From the NCBI RefSeq assembly GCF_016801865.2, contig NC_068937.1:70515373-70579372 (forward strand): a stretch of 64,000 nt of DNA, read 5' to 3'. The DNA comes from Culex pipiens pallens (lineage: Eukaryota; Arthropoda; Insecta; Diptera; Culicidae). The translations under genes were made by a program, and so were the position numbers. The notes beneath the pieces were generated by a model that had not been told where the DNA came from, made no database searches, and saw nothing but the letters and a program-made list of their open reading frames with translations. Positions within the stretch are counted from its first letter, which is position 1; each line of letters opens with the position of its first letter. This document shows, in pieces, positions 1-10,714 of this stretch.

Positions 1-2121
1 AGCCGTCGAGCTTGGAGCCATCGGTGAAGAATCTGTTGTTTGGAGGAACATGGTTGTACTTTGATGCGAAGATCGACGGTACAACTCCCCGCAGAAGATG
101 GTTTGGGATACCGCGAGTATCGGCTTTCATGGACGTGTCGAAGCCAATCAGGGTGCTACTGGTTAACGGAGGCGTGCGCTGTACCGTTGTGCTCGGGCTC
201 CACTCCCACGATGACATAAAGTCATAGTATAAAAGCATGCGCCGAGACTCAACGTGAAGGTTCAGCAACGTTTCAAAGTTGTCAATTACCAGTTTATTCC
301 TGTAATCACACCGGATCAGGAACCGGTAAGACAGTTCGTAGTAACGAGTTCGCAGAGGCAATACTCCCGCCAAGACCTCGAGGATCATGTTGTGAGTTGA
401 GTGCATGCATCCCAAGACAATGCGAAGACTTCGGTACTGTATCCGCTGGAGAACCAACAAGCGTGATTTCGCAGCTGACTGGAAGCAGAAACTGCCATAT
501 TCCAGCACCGAGAGTATCGTTGTCTTGTACAGTCGAAGCAGGTCAGAAGGATGAGCACCCCACCGGTTGCCAGAGACACTGCGCAGAAAATTAGTTCTTT
601 GCAGGCACTTTTGCTTCAAATAGTTAATGTGCTTCCCCCATGTTCCCTTTTGATCGAAGATGGTACCCATGTACATGAAGTGGTCCGACTGCTCGATAGT
701 CTTTCCCGAGAGAGAAAGATTGAGCTGTGCCGGTTCATGCTTCCCTGTAAAAACGACCAGTTCCGTCTTCGCCGGAGAGAATTCAATACCCTTTTCAACT
801 GCCCAATAGGCCAAGTTGTTCAGGGTATCTTGCAAGGGTTCTAGCAGATCGAATTCCTTCTTGGCAGCGATTGAAACCACTGCGTCATCTGCGTACTGTA
901 TAAGGGTGCAGTCTCCGGTCAAGCAATCATCGATGTCGCTGACGTAGAAGTTATACATGGATGGACTAAGGCGTGAGCCTTGTGCCAAACCCATGTAACT
1001 TATCCGGGTGATTGCCAGATCACCTTGCACAAAGTGCATGTGTTTTTCTGACAACAGGTTGATGAGGAAGTTGCACATCGTCGGATTGAGACCGCTCCGC
1101 CGCAGCTTTACTCCCAACACATCGATGGAGACTGAATCGAATGCACCCTTGATGTCTAGGAAGACAGAAGCCATTTGCTGTTTTTTACCACGGGCTATGT
1201 CGATTCCTGTGGCCAGCAAGACTAGACAGTCGCTTGTTCCCTTGCCTCTCCGGAAGCCGTACTGCGTGTCTGACAGCAAGTGCTCTCGTTCCATCCATGG
1301 TTCGAGGCGGTCGAGGATCATCTTCTCCAGCAACTTGCGTAGACACGACAGCAAGCTGATTGGACGATACGAGTTGTGGTCGGATGCCGGCTTACCGGGC
1401 TTTTGAATGGCAACCACCCGGACCTGTCGCCATTCGTGTGGAATTATGTTCTGCTCCACGAACGTGTTGAACAGATTCAACAGACGCTGCTTGGCGACGT
1501 CTGGAAGATTTTTCAGCAAGCTGAACTTGATCTTGTCCGGACCAGGAGCAGTGTTGTTGCCCGTCAATAGTGCTATGGAGAGCTCTACCATCGAGAAAGG
1601 AGGATTAGCATCGCTCCCATCAACAACGTCGAATGATGGTTGTGTCGGCACCGAGTCCGGGCACACCTTCTTGGCGAAATCCAAAATCCACTTGTCCGAT
1701 TTTTCCACACTCTCGTTCGGAACGGAACCTCTTCGCATGGCCTTCGCAACGCGCCACAGAGTGCTCATGGACGTATCTGCTGGTAGTCCTTCAACGAACT
1801 CCCGCCAGTACATTCGCTTCTTCCGCTTCAGAGTATTACTGTACCTGCGATCAAGAGCTCTATACCTTTGGAAGTTCGCTGGGGATCCACACTTGCAGAA
1901 GTCCACATAAGCTACAGACCTGGCCGCCGAGAGATCCGTACACTCCTTGTCCCACCAGGGAAGTGGAGGGCGCGTTCGGATGTATGGTCCCGGGACGGGT
2001 TTCGTCTGAGCTTGTAACGCACTGTCATAGATCGTATTAGCCAGAAACGCATATTCTTCAAGCGGTGCCAACCCAGCTCGCAACTCAACTCCAATGGAGA
2101 CTGCCTCCGCGTACTGTTTCC
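1..2121 (-). CDS. LOA-like ORF2, RT and start of RNase H (separated from its N-terminal part)
   Basis: One minus-strand frame is open without a stop from 2,121 to base 2, so it runs off the window. The RT catalytic YADD is encoded at about 895-884 in the context LIQYADDAVVS. Upstream lie the RT landmarks SYRPISLLS (about 1,350), QYGFRKGKGT (about 1,260) and LDIKGAFDSVS (about 1,150). At the left edge the context RFFTDGSKLDG is the first motif of an RNase H domain. This enzyme would copy element RNA at a nicked target site. The frame is intact here, but the LTR element at 2,122 cuts it off from its start codon and endonuclease, so this allele cannot make a full ORF2 protein. Confidence 0.85.
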
Positions 2122-3355
2122 TGTAACCGTCGGGACTTCACTAGTGAAGGTCTCCGCGGCTATCGCGTAGTAAATTCGTAAAAATACCATGCTTGGGTAG
2201 TGTTTGTGTGTCTGGTGGTTTTCTCCCAGCGAAGACTCGGCTCATCGTCCACCAACAACATCCCAGTGTGCAGCCAGCGCTACCAACGAACTTCCATAAC
2301 CCGCCACCAGAGGAGCTGTTAGCTGTGGGCGGGGAGGCGAAAGGAGTCGTGACAGGAAGGATGGGGATCAGGGGTGAAGGCTCGGATGAAGATGAGGAGG
2401 CAAGGGGAAGAACTAGGACCGCCATCATGCTGGGAGTCCGCGGAATCGTTCTATTCCCCGGACGACGCCAAAGCGAACAGATCTGTCGACTACCATCTGT
2501 TCCGCCAAGTTACTTTTAATAGTGCCCAGTAGTGCCCATCAGTGCCCAGAAGTGCCCAGCATCACCAGCTGGACCAGTAGGAGAGCAACGCCGAGTTGCT
2601 AGAGTGCAGGAGTTGATTTGGAGGACACCAGGTACGCCAGTAGTCTCCACAGTACGCCCAAAGATCCCTACCCACCCCAAAACCCAACCGTCACGACCCT
2701 AACCTCAAACCATCTACTGCCAGGACCCCTTGTGTTTGGTGATAACCGTCTCAGTACCAACGACGGCTCACCAGTGTCGCTGACACCTACCGGGGACTCA
2801 AACCACCTCGAGTCTCCCCGAACGCAACCGTTACCGGGATAACCTGCTTGACCTGTGCCTATCCGGGGATTCCGGGCACCCTCGACGGTGTACCGAAGGC
2901 CACAGCCGTAACCATCTGTGGTGAGGCCAGGACGAGCAGCGGACGGGTCCATCGACGACGCGCCGTAGGAGAGTCACCTTGGACGGCAAGCGGTCGTGCA
3001 CGCGTACGCCAGCTTGAAGAAGCGGAAGTGAAGAAGGAGAAGAAGGAGGGAGCGGAAGTGTGTAGCAGAAACAGGAAGGTGGACATCGCCGGCGAGCTGC
3101 GATCGACGACGGGGCCCCGAAGAAGAAGTGAAGGAAAAGGTCAGATTAGTCTGTAAGAAAGTGGGAGGAATAAAGAGAAGTGTAGAGAGAGAGAATAAAG
3201 TGTGTAGAGTTTTGGACCGCACACCTGGAGTTTTACATTGGACATCACAAGCATTCCCCAGCTGCGCGACTTGACTAAAGGCGTGCCGACCCTGAGGGCC
3301 TTGAACTCTGGGAGTCTCTGTGACGCTCAGTAGTCGGACAACCCCATAAGTTACA
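2122..3355 (+). repeat. 5' LTR of Ty3/gypsy element
   Basis: It begins TGTAACC and ends GTTACA and matches 10,715-11,948 at a constant offset of 8,593. A 10-bp unit (AGTGCCCA plus two variable bases) is repeated four times at 2,521-2,560. Two AATAAA signals lie at 3,169-3,174 and 3,194-3,199, fitting polyadenylation in the LTR. Several open frames of 70-110 codons cross the LTR, but they recur identically in both LTRs and match no known domain. Confidence 0.92.
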
Positions 3356-3871
3356 CTTTGGCGCCCAACAAAAATTTGACCTTTAGTCAGTTTTCAAGGG
3401 TAATCCAGCTTGGGAAGAATTGCTTGTGAAGAACCAACCAACGCAGGCGTCTCTGGGAAAACGCCCAGCCAGCCTAGAATAACGTTCGCATTAGTGCGAC
3501 CAAATTACATTCTCTATACACTGCGATTGATCATTCCATTTTTCATTGAAGGGGTTCTGATGTCCAAAATTGTGTGAGAAGGGCGATTGTTGAAAAGAAG
3601 GTCGGAGTTGTTAAGGATTAAATTGAATCGAGATTGTTTGGAGCACATTGTTTTGTCTGTGTGTGGTGATCGTTCGGATAGTTGAAATAAAACAACAAGA
3701 AAAGTGAGCATTTATTAGCCACAGAAGCAATTCGTTTGGACGAAAGCTTCTTTACAAACTTACGTACTAATTTCAACTATAATTTTTGGTAATTTATTTT
3801 TTTTTGTTTGAAGTTGTAGTGATCGTTCTTTTTAAATTTTAAATTTGTTGATTTTCCTACGCATTTTCAAA
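3356..3871 (+). promoter_or_regulatory. Ty3/gypsy leader with tRNA primer-binding site
   Basis: Three bases after the LTR, TGGCGCCCAAC (3,359-3,369) is the kind of primer-binding site expected for the 3' end of tRNA-Lys(CUU), recalled from other insect gypsy elements. The remaining ~500 bases are a non-coding leader with no domain-bearing ORF, ending at the gag ATG at 3,872. Confidence 0.7.
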
Positions 3872-5974
3872 ATGGAACACGATACTCTTCGAGCCCAATA
3901 CTACTCGATGGATGCAAATCATTTGCTTGATGATGAGTTGCAGCATGAATTAACCATACGCGAGGTCAACACAGCAGGAGTGTCGCGCAGTCAATGCATT
4001 CGTATGTTGCGTGGAATGTTGAGAACTGAAAGAGAAAATCGAGAAAATAATTATAAACCAGGTTGGAGTTCATTGTTGTTTGAATTACGGTGTTGTGACG
4101 AAAAAGTGTCACAAATAATTTTGGCTTTGGAAGGTCCTAAGAAAAAAAAGGTCCCTGATCAAAATTGGAAGACTAGGCTACTCCACTGCTTGTTCCGTTT
4201 AGAGCGAGCAAAAGCTCACGCGAAAGAGGAAGCAGATTTGGGTAGCATTGGTATGATGGCGAGCGAATGTTTGAAAATGTTGAGAGTATATTTTTCTCTG
4301 TTCTCTCCTCACCCGGAGGTGCGAAGTGCTGAACTTTCGATTTTGAATGAAAGCTTACGCAAACTTCGGGAGGATGGAGAACCTGGAGAGAATCAGGAGG
4401 AAGATGAGATCGAGTCGAACGAAGACCTAGCTGAAGGAGAACAAGATTTGCAGAGAGAGCCAGAAGTAAGTGAGGAAGATAATAGAGTGATTGGAGAGAT
4501 TGGTGTGTTTGGAGAGATTGGTGTGTTTGGAAAGAGCGTGAGCGTAGATGAGCATAACATACTGGCGGAGATTGGTGTAGTTGGTGGAAGTAAACAACCC
4601 AATAAAGCTGCGAATGAAATCGTCTCAGGACTTATGAATGAAAATGAGAAGTTGACGAATACGGTGGCTCTGCTAATGGAGCGAATGGCAATTCTAGAAG
4701 CGAGCAACGCTGTCGCAACTAAGGCTTTGAGAGAGAAAGCTTCCAACAGCACACAGGTGAATGAGGACTCTCTGCAAAGTGAGCAAGAGAAAGCACAAAA
4801 ATCAGTTGATTTTTGTGAATGGATCAAGAAAAAGTACGGGTCGTTCGACAGTCTCAAGGGTAGTGAACAAAATTCGAAGTTCAACCAGGCGTCGGGGAGC
4901 AGATCAGACAATGTCTCGAACAACAGGCGGTTGCCGGTGCACAAATGGTCTGTGACGTACGACGGGATGGACAACGGTAGAAGGTTGAATGAGTTCATTA
5001 AGGAGGTAGAATTTAACGCGAGATCGGAGAGGTTTGATGACGACGAGCTTTTCATGTCTGCACATCACCTGTTTACGCGTAAAGCGAGGGCGTGGTTCAT
5101 GGAAGTGAATAGTAACAACGAGCTGAGGACGTGGAAAAATCTGGTAGAAGAACTTAAGAATGAGTTCTTGCCAGTGGACATTGACTACCAGTACGAGCGC
5201 CAGGCGACCATGCGGAAACAAGGTCCGAAGGAGAAATTCCAGGATTATTATCTGGACATGGTGCGAATTTTCCGGAACATGTCGGTTCAGTGGGATGCAG
5301 ATCGGAAATTTAAGCTATTGTTCAGGAACACCAGGGAGGATTGCAAGACGGCGATGCTCGCCGCCAAAATCAAAACAATTCCAACTATGCGTGAATTTGG
5401 AAAACAGTTTGATTCGATCAACTGGCAAATTTACAACAACAACACTAAGGAAAACAACTACCCACCTAGAAGGAACGCAAAGATCGAGGAAATTGGACAG
5501 CAGCAGTCGTACCAGAGAGGCGGAAATGGAGGGAACCGTTTTCAGGAGAACCGTTTCCAGGAGAACCAAGGTGGCCAAAAGACTGGTTATCAAGGAAAAA
5601 ACTTCAACCCAAACTACAAACCACCGATTAAGCAGAGTTTCTCAACCCAACAAGGTGGAAAACCTCCTCCGTCAGGTGGGAAACCTCAATTCCAACCGAA
5701 ACCGTTGGCTAAGCAGGAGAGTGGTTCAAGACCGGAGCGAAAACCGGAGGAAGCAAGACCAGGTCCAAGCGGAACTGACCCACTTCAAAGGATTTTGAAG
5801 GCGTACATTCCTATTAAAAAGGGTGTATGTTTCAACTGCCACGATGAAGGACATAGGTTCCAGGACTGTGACGAGACGAGGAAAACTTTCTGTGAGAACT
5901 GTGGTTTTCCAGGGTTTCCAACCAAAGATTGTCCTTTTTGTGAATCAAAAAACGTGCGACGGACTGCTCAGTGA
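3872..5974 (+). CDS. Ty3/gypsy Gag polyprotein
   Basis: About 700 residues. I place the start at the ATG at 3,872 (AAAATGG, A at -3 and G at +4), not at the upstream in-frame TTG. The N-terminal half is charged, with a short repeat (IGEIGVFGEIGVFG) near residue 215 and a coiled-coil-like stretch. The centre resembles a retrotransposon gag capsid region (WSVTYDG, then ARAWFMEV). A Gln/Asn/Gly-rich linker leads to two C-terminal knuckles, CFNCHDEGHRFQDC (a full CCHC) and the imperfect CENCGFPGFPTKDC. It should form the particle that packages element RNA. The last codons hold a -1 slippery heptamer leading into the protease frame. Confidence 0.88.
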   Translation: MEHDTLRAQYYSMDANHLLDDELQHELTIREVNTAGVSRSQCIRMLRGMLRTERENRENNYKPGWSSLLFELRCCDEKVSQIILALEGPKKKKVPDQNWKTRLLHCLFRLERAKAHAKEEADLGSIGMMASECLKMLRVYFSLFSPHPEVRSAELSILNESLRKLREDGEPGENQEEDEIESNEDLAEGEQDLQREPEVSEEDNRVIGEIGVFGEIGVFGKSVSVDEHNILAEIGVVGGSKQPNKAANEIVSGLMNENEKLTNTVALLMERMAILEASNAVATKALREKASNSTQVNEDSLQSEQEKAQKSVDFCEWIKKKYGSFDSLKGSEQNSKFNQASGSRSDNVSNNRRLPVHKWSVTYDGMDNGRRLNEFIKEVEFNARSERFDDDELFMSAHHLFTRKARAWFMEVNSNNELRTWKNLVEELKNEFLPVDIDYQYERQATMRKQGPKEKFQDYYLDMVRIFRNMSVQWDADRKFKLLFRNTREDCKTAMLAAKIKTIPTMREFGKQFDSINWQIYNNNTKENNYPPRRNAKIEEIGQQQSYQRGGNGGNRFQENRFQENQGGQKTGYQGKNFNPNYKPPIKQSFSTQQGGKPPPSGGKPQFQPKPLAKQESGSRPERKPEEARPGPSGTDPLQRILKAYIPIKKGVCFNCHDEGHRFQDCDETRKTFCENCGFPGFPTKDCPFCESKNVRRTAQ
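5947..5953 (+). promoter_or_regulatory. -1 ribosomal frameshift site, A AAA AAC
   Basis: The gag frame reads TCA AAA AAC here, so the bases form the canonical X XXY YYZ heptamer A AAA AAC in the correct phase. A -1 slip enters exactly the frame that encodes the protease, seven codons before the gag stop at 5,972. The sequence just downstream was not tested for a pseudoknot. Confidence 0.72.
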
Positions 5975-6705
5975 GGCAGAGCAGTCGCATCAACGAAGCC
6001 GAAAGACCTCTTGCTGAAGAAGAAGACGTGTCAGCCACACTTCAGGAGTTAGGATACTCGCAGGTGGGCCAGGCCACCGAGAGCGACGAGATTGCTTCGA
6101 TGCTCGTCAAGCTCAGTGGAGACGCCAGGCCATTCACGAGAGTCGAGCTCATGGGAATTGGCGTGATTGGGCTTCTGGACAGCGGAGCACAACGGACAGT
6201 TTTAGGGGTCGGTGCGAAGAAGATCATGAAAGCGTTGAATCTGAAGCTTGAACCTTCGGATGTCAACTTGAAAACAGCCGCGGGAGATGATTTGGAAGTC
6301 CTTGGGAGTGTAGAGATTCCATTCACGTTCAACGGCTGCACTAAATTGCTGAATGTTTTGATCGCCCCGAAACTGCACCGTAGATGTGTTTTAGGCTACG
6401 ATTTCTGGTTGAAATTTGGAATTCGACCAGCAGTACAGAACGAGATGATTGAATTTTTGGATGATGGAGCACACGAAGGTCTGGACGACGAGGAAACGTT
6501 GTCAGACGAACAGAACCGCGAGCTGGAGGAGATTAGAAAACTGTTTCTGGTGGCGGAGCCAGGTCTCTTGAACCAACAAGATGGAACACAAGATAGAATT
6601 GAAAGAAGAATTTGTTCACGCGGATCCGGTGAGGCAGAATCCTTATCCGTGGAGTCCGGAGATCCACCGGAAGATCCACCTTGCAGTCGAGAAGATGATT
6701 CGTGA
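5954..6705 (+). CDS. Ty3/gypsy aspartic protease, -1 frame
   Basis: The reading frame is entered from gag by the slippery site at 5,947; its first potential internal initiator is only a GTG at 5,971, which supports expression by frameshift. The catalytic motif is LLDSGAQRTVLG (about 60-70 residues in), followed by a hydrophobic sheet-like region and VLGYDFWLKFGI, a typical retroviral-type protease C-terminal segment. The protein should cut the Gag-Pol precursor. From about 6,575 this frame loses similarity to retroelement proteins while RT homology picks up in the +1 frame, so the residues after about 200 are probably not functional. Confidence 0.8.
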
Positions 6706-9121
6706 AGGGATTATCGAACCGTCGGAGTCCGACTGGGCACTTCCGGTTGTGCCAGTTAAAAAGCGCGATACTGACGAAATTAGACTTTGTTTGGATGCGA
6801 GAAAACTTAATGAGCGAACAAAAAGGGATGCGTACCCATTACCGCACCAGAACCGGATCTTGAGTCATCTCGGTCCGGTGAAATATCTGTCCACCATTGA
6901 CCTGTCACAAGCTTTCTTACAGGTTCCGCTTGATCCGGAGTCAAGGAAGTACACAGCTTTTATGATACCAGGCATGGGGCTGTTCCAATTCAAACGGCTT
7001 CCGTTTGGGTTGGTTAATAGTCCCGCCTCGCTTAGTAAATTGATGGACAAAGTCCTAGGTCATGGTGCGTTAGAGCCGGCGATTTTCGTTTATTTAGACG
7101 ATATCGTCGTTGCGAGTCAAACGTTTGACGAGCATGTGCAAAGGTTGAGGGAGTTAGCGAAACGCTTGAAGGAAGCCAACTTATGCATCAATCTTCAAAA
7201 ATCAAAATTTTGCTGCCAGGAGTTACCGTATCTTGGGTACATTCTGTCCCAAGATGGGCTACGACCTAATCCTGATCGCGTCCAAGCGATCATCGGATAT
7301 CAGGTTCCTCACTCGGTAAGAAAATTACGTCGATTCCTCGGTATGGCCAATTATTACCGACGGTTCATCGCAAATTTTAGTGAAATTACATCACCTCTCA
7401 CTGACTTATTGAAAAATAAGCCAAAGAGGGTGGTATGGAACACGGCAGCTGATTGTGCATTTAAGACCATCAAAGAGCGGCTCATTTCTGCCCCTGTGAT
7501 GGCAAATCCTAACTTTACGCTTCCATTCACCGTCCAAACGGACGCGTCGGACAACGCTATCGCTGGCGTCCTCACACAGGTGCATAATGGGGAGGAGAAA
7601 GTGATTGCTTACTTTTCTGAGAAATTGAAGGGGGCGGAACTCCACTACCACGCAGCCGAGAAGGAAGGCTTAGCCGCACTTCGAAGCATAGAAAAGTTCA
7701 GGTGTTACATTGAAGGTACGAGGTTCAACTTGGTGACCGATTCTTCAGCCCTGACTTTTATTATGCGATCTAAGTGGCGGTCTTCTTCTCGGTTGAGTCG
7801 GTGGAGTATCCTCCTACAACAATACGACATGGAGATTAAGCATCGCAAAGGTAAGGACAACATAGTTCCGGACGCGCTCTCCCGATCCATCGAGAGTCTT
7901 GAAGAAGAGCCCGAGGACGGTTGGTACCGGAAACTATTCGCCGCCGTCAAGGACGATCCCGAGAAGTACACGGACTTCCGGATCGAGGACGGCAAGCTCT
8001 ACAAGTTTGTCGCAGCAAAGTCTGACGTCATGGACTATCGTTTCGAGTGGAAACAGTGTATTCCAGTCTCGCTGAGAAACCGGATATTGAAGGAAGAACA
8101 CGACGAGAATCTCCACATTGGGTTTGACAAATGTGTTGAGAAGATCAAACAACGGTACTACTGGCCACGGTTGTCATCAGATGTTAGGAAGTACTTCGCG
8201 AAGTGCGAGCCGTGCAAAGTAAACAAACCGTCTACGAAGTCAACTGCGCCGGAAATGGGGAAACAGCGTGTCGCTACGCGACCCTTCCAGATCATATGCA
8301 TCGACTATATCCAGTCTCTGCCACGGAGCAAGCAGGGCAACGCTCATTTATTAGTGATCATGGATCTATTTTCTAAATATTGCCTGCTTGTTCCCGTGAA
8401 AAAGATTTCTGCGATTAGTGCTTGCAAGATTCTGGAAGAGTTGTGGTTTCGACGACTGTCCACTCCCCAAATCCTAATCAGTGACAACGCGACGACGTTT
8501 TTGTCGAAAGAGTTCCAGAGTTTGCTGGAACGATATGATGTTCAGCACTGGGCTAATGCGCGGCACCGAAGTCAGGCGAACCCGGTGGAACGTCTTAACC
8601 GCACCATCAACGCTATGATTCGATCGTACGTGAAGCTTGACCAGAAGCTTTGGGACACAAAATTGTCGGAAATCGAGTTCGTGCTTAATAACACCATTCA
8701 CTCGACGACTAAATTTAGTCCGCATTGCGTCGTTTTTGGTCACGAGATCATCAGTAAGGGATCGGATCACAGGCTTGAGAAGGAGCAAGAACTCAGCGAG
8801 GAAGAGAGAATAAAAAAATTCGACGGAGTAACGAAGAGAATTTATGAGTTCGTGAGAGAGCAGCTGAAAAAAGCTCACGAGGAGACTAAACGGAAGTACG
8901 ACCTTAGACACCAGCGATACTCACCAAGTTTCGATGTGGGTCAGCGTGTGTATAAAAAAAGCTTTCGTCAGTCGTCGGCAGGAGACCAATACAACGCCAA
9001 GCTCGGACCCCAGTACACACCGTGCATCATCGTCCGTAAGAAGGGCACCAGCTCGTACGAGGTGTCGGACTTGAACGGAAAGTCCCTCGGCGTGTTCTCG
9101 GCTGCCGATCTCAAGGCGTAA
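6581..9121 (+). CDS. Ty3/gypsy reverse transcriptase-RNase H-integrase
   Basis: 846 codons from an ATG in strong context (AAGATGG). The RT shows LSTIDLSQAFLQVPL (about residue 105) and the catalytic FVYLDDIVVAS (about 168). RNase H starts near 318 (VQTDASDNAIAGVL) and ends at DALSR. The integrase has a zinc-binding HX3H...CX2C module (about 505-545), the DDE triad in CIDYIQ, ISDNATTF and NPVERLNRT (about 575, 633 and 670), and a C-terminal tail. No internal stops or frameshifts were seen. It overlaps the protease frame by 125 bases in a different frame. The ATG may be a true internal start, or the junction may be a programmed +1 shift or a one-base indel. Confidence 0.88.
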   Translation: MEHKIELKEEFVHADPVRQNPYPWSPEIHRKIHLAVEKMIREGIIEPSESDWALPVVPVKKRDTDEIRLCLDARKLNERTKRDAYPLPHQNRILSHLGPVKYLSTIDLSQAFLQVPLDPESRKYTAFMIPGMGLFQFKRLPFGLVNSPASLSKLMDKVLGHGALEPAIFVYLDDIVVASQTFDEHVQRLRELAKRLKEANLCINLQKSKFCCQELPYLGYILSQDGLRPNPDRVQAIIGYQVPHSVRKLRRFLGMANYYRRFIANFSEITSPLTDLLKNKPKRVVWNTAADCAFKTIKERLISAPVMANPNFTLPFTVQTDASDNAIAGVLTQVHNGEEKVIAYFSEKLKGAELHYHAAEKEGLAALRSIEKFRCYIEGTRFNLVTDSSALTFIMRSKWRSSSRLSRWSILLQQYDMEIKHRKGKDNIVPDALSRSIESLEEEPEDGWYRKLFAAVKDDPEKYTDFRIEDGKLYKFVAAKSDVMDYRFEWKQCIPVSLRNRILKEEHDENLHIGFDKCVEKIKQRYYWPRLSSDVRKYFAKCEPCKVNKPSTKSTAPEMGKQRVATRPFQIICIDYIQSLPRSKQGNAHLLVIMDLFSKYCLLVPVKKISAISACKILEELWFRRLSTPQILISDNATTFLSKEFQSLLERYDVQHWANARHRSQANPVERLNRTINAMIRSYVKLDQKLWDTKLSEIEFVLNNTIHSTTKFSPHCVVFGHEIISKGSDHRLEKEQELSEEERIKKFDGVTKRIYEFVREQLKKAHEETKRKYDLRHQRYSPSFDVGQRVYKKSFRQSSAGDQYNAKLGPQYTPCIIVRKKGTSSYEVSDLNGKSLGVFSAADLKA

Positions 9122-10714
9122 AGGACCTAAAACAAAACCTACATTTAGTCACCGAAAGCTGAACCGCGGATTAAAATTGGGGTACGGTACGAGTTATGAT
9201 CAAACCTTTTTCCTAAACTAACCGACTACTCCAGTTTGTCAACTCCAAGGAGGTCTGCAGCGTTCGGGCGGGAAATGTCAGGAAAATCCAAAAAGTAGGT
9301 GGCATAGTGGATGCACCGTGCTTAGGAACCAGTACGTGGGTGTCATTAGGTACACGACGTACGACAAATCAAGGATCGTTCCAAAAAGCTAGCAAAAAAA
9401 TTGAAAAGTCAATGAATTTATCATTTTAATTGGTTTTGAATGATTTTAAAATCTGGTACCAGTGAAAGAATATTTATGAATGAACGGAGAGGAGAGAGGA
9501 GTTGTAAAAGTTTTCTATGAATGAATGAGAGGGAGAGAGTGCAAGTGCATTTCATCCTGTGCGCGTTTACATAACTTGCATGCAAGATCGTAAACATAAT
9601 TTGATCTGCAGCAGTGTGTGTGAATGTGTTTAAAGGGAAGAGGCGGACTTGTTAGGGAAACTATTCACTGTTTATGTCACGATCACTAGAATTTTCAAAT
9701 TATAAAATATCCTGTCAATTAACAATCGGGAAACATAGATTGCTACTGTTCACCATACTTACGTTTTCATAGTCATAGAGTTTAGTGTTGAGTTTTAAGA
9801 GGGAATTTTCAGGGATTACCAAGCGAAAATCGTTGTTATCCACAGAGATCAACATGGCCATTAAATTTCGTACGAAAATAAACATGATAAAACCGATTTT
9901 CGCCCCGCGCGCACCCAAAAATTCTCCAATTAAAATCTCAACACACTTTTCACATGTTTACAGCATCTTAAAGCACATTTTAGTGACAGATGATTGACAG
10001 ATTCTGTGAGTTCCCTGATAAGATCGCATGCACACAGACACAACGGTGATAACGAGATCTCGAGATAATGTACTAAAACGCAACTCCGACAACGTTGAAA
10101 TATTTCATGTATAGTCACACATGACTTTACTTTTGTATATAATTGCTCCGGAGCCCCAGTCATAAACTTATTCATTTTTTTTAATCTATTTATTTGCATG
10201 CTATTTATTGAATTTTAAAATGTTCATGTGCATGTGTTATTTAATTTATTTTCTTGTAGTGATTTCGTTAATTTTAATGTTTTTGCTAATTACCTTTTCA
10301 ACAATTGGTGAGTTACCACGAAGTATATAGATGGATTATTCGCTGGAGGCCGGAGTTGAAATATACGTTGAGGGCCAGTACACAGGTTTGACCTGCTAAA
10401 CAGCGCGGAGAGGGATTTTATCCTTCGTTGAAGCCTTATGACCCCGATAATTCCTATCACAATACTTCGCAAATCTCACATGTTTCTTATATATTTTTGG
10501 ATGTTAGAGTTCAGATTTGAATGGTGAAATGTTTCATGAGCTACCGTAAAGGTAGTGAATTCCGGTCCTGTGTTCGTTATGCTTGGTTCGGAAGGTTCAG
10601 CTAGGCCGCACCGGTTGGGGACTCGCAAAAAATTCACAAATAAAACGAATTTTTGAGTTGCAAAAAAAAAAATCCTTGCTCTCAAGTATTTTTTTTACCC
10701 GAGCTGGGGGAGAG
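9122..10714 (+). other. Ty3/gypsy 3' non-coding region with polypurine tract
   Basis: About 1.6 kb of AT-rich sequence between the integrase stop and the 3' LTR. It contains only frames under 100 codons, none with a signal peptide, transmembrane or env-like pattern. A purine run ending GGGGGAGAG (about 10,706-10,714) directly before the LTR is the expected plus-strand primer. Nothing else is recognised. Confidence 0.7.

Noticed and set aside
2141..3222. Several open frames of 70-110 codons in the LTR
   Set aside because: They repeat identically in the second LTR, overlap on both strands and match no domain; GC-rich LTR sequence explains them.
4393..5055. 220-codon Ser-rich minus-strand frame
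   Set aside because: Shadow of the Glu-rich gag region of the Ty3/gypsy element.
9715..10685. Possible env gene after Ty3/gypsy integrase
   Set aside because: Only frames under 100 codons, with no signal peptide or membrane-anchor pattern.
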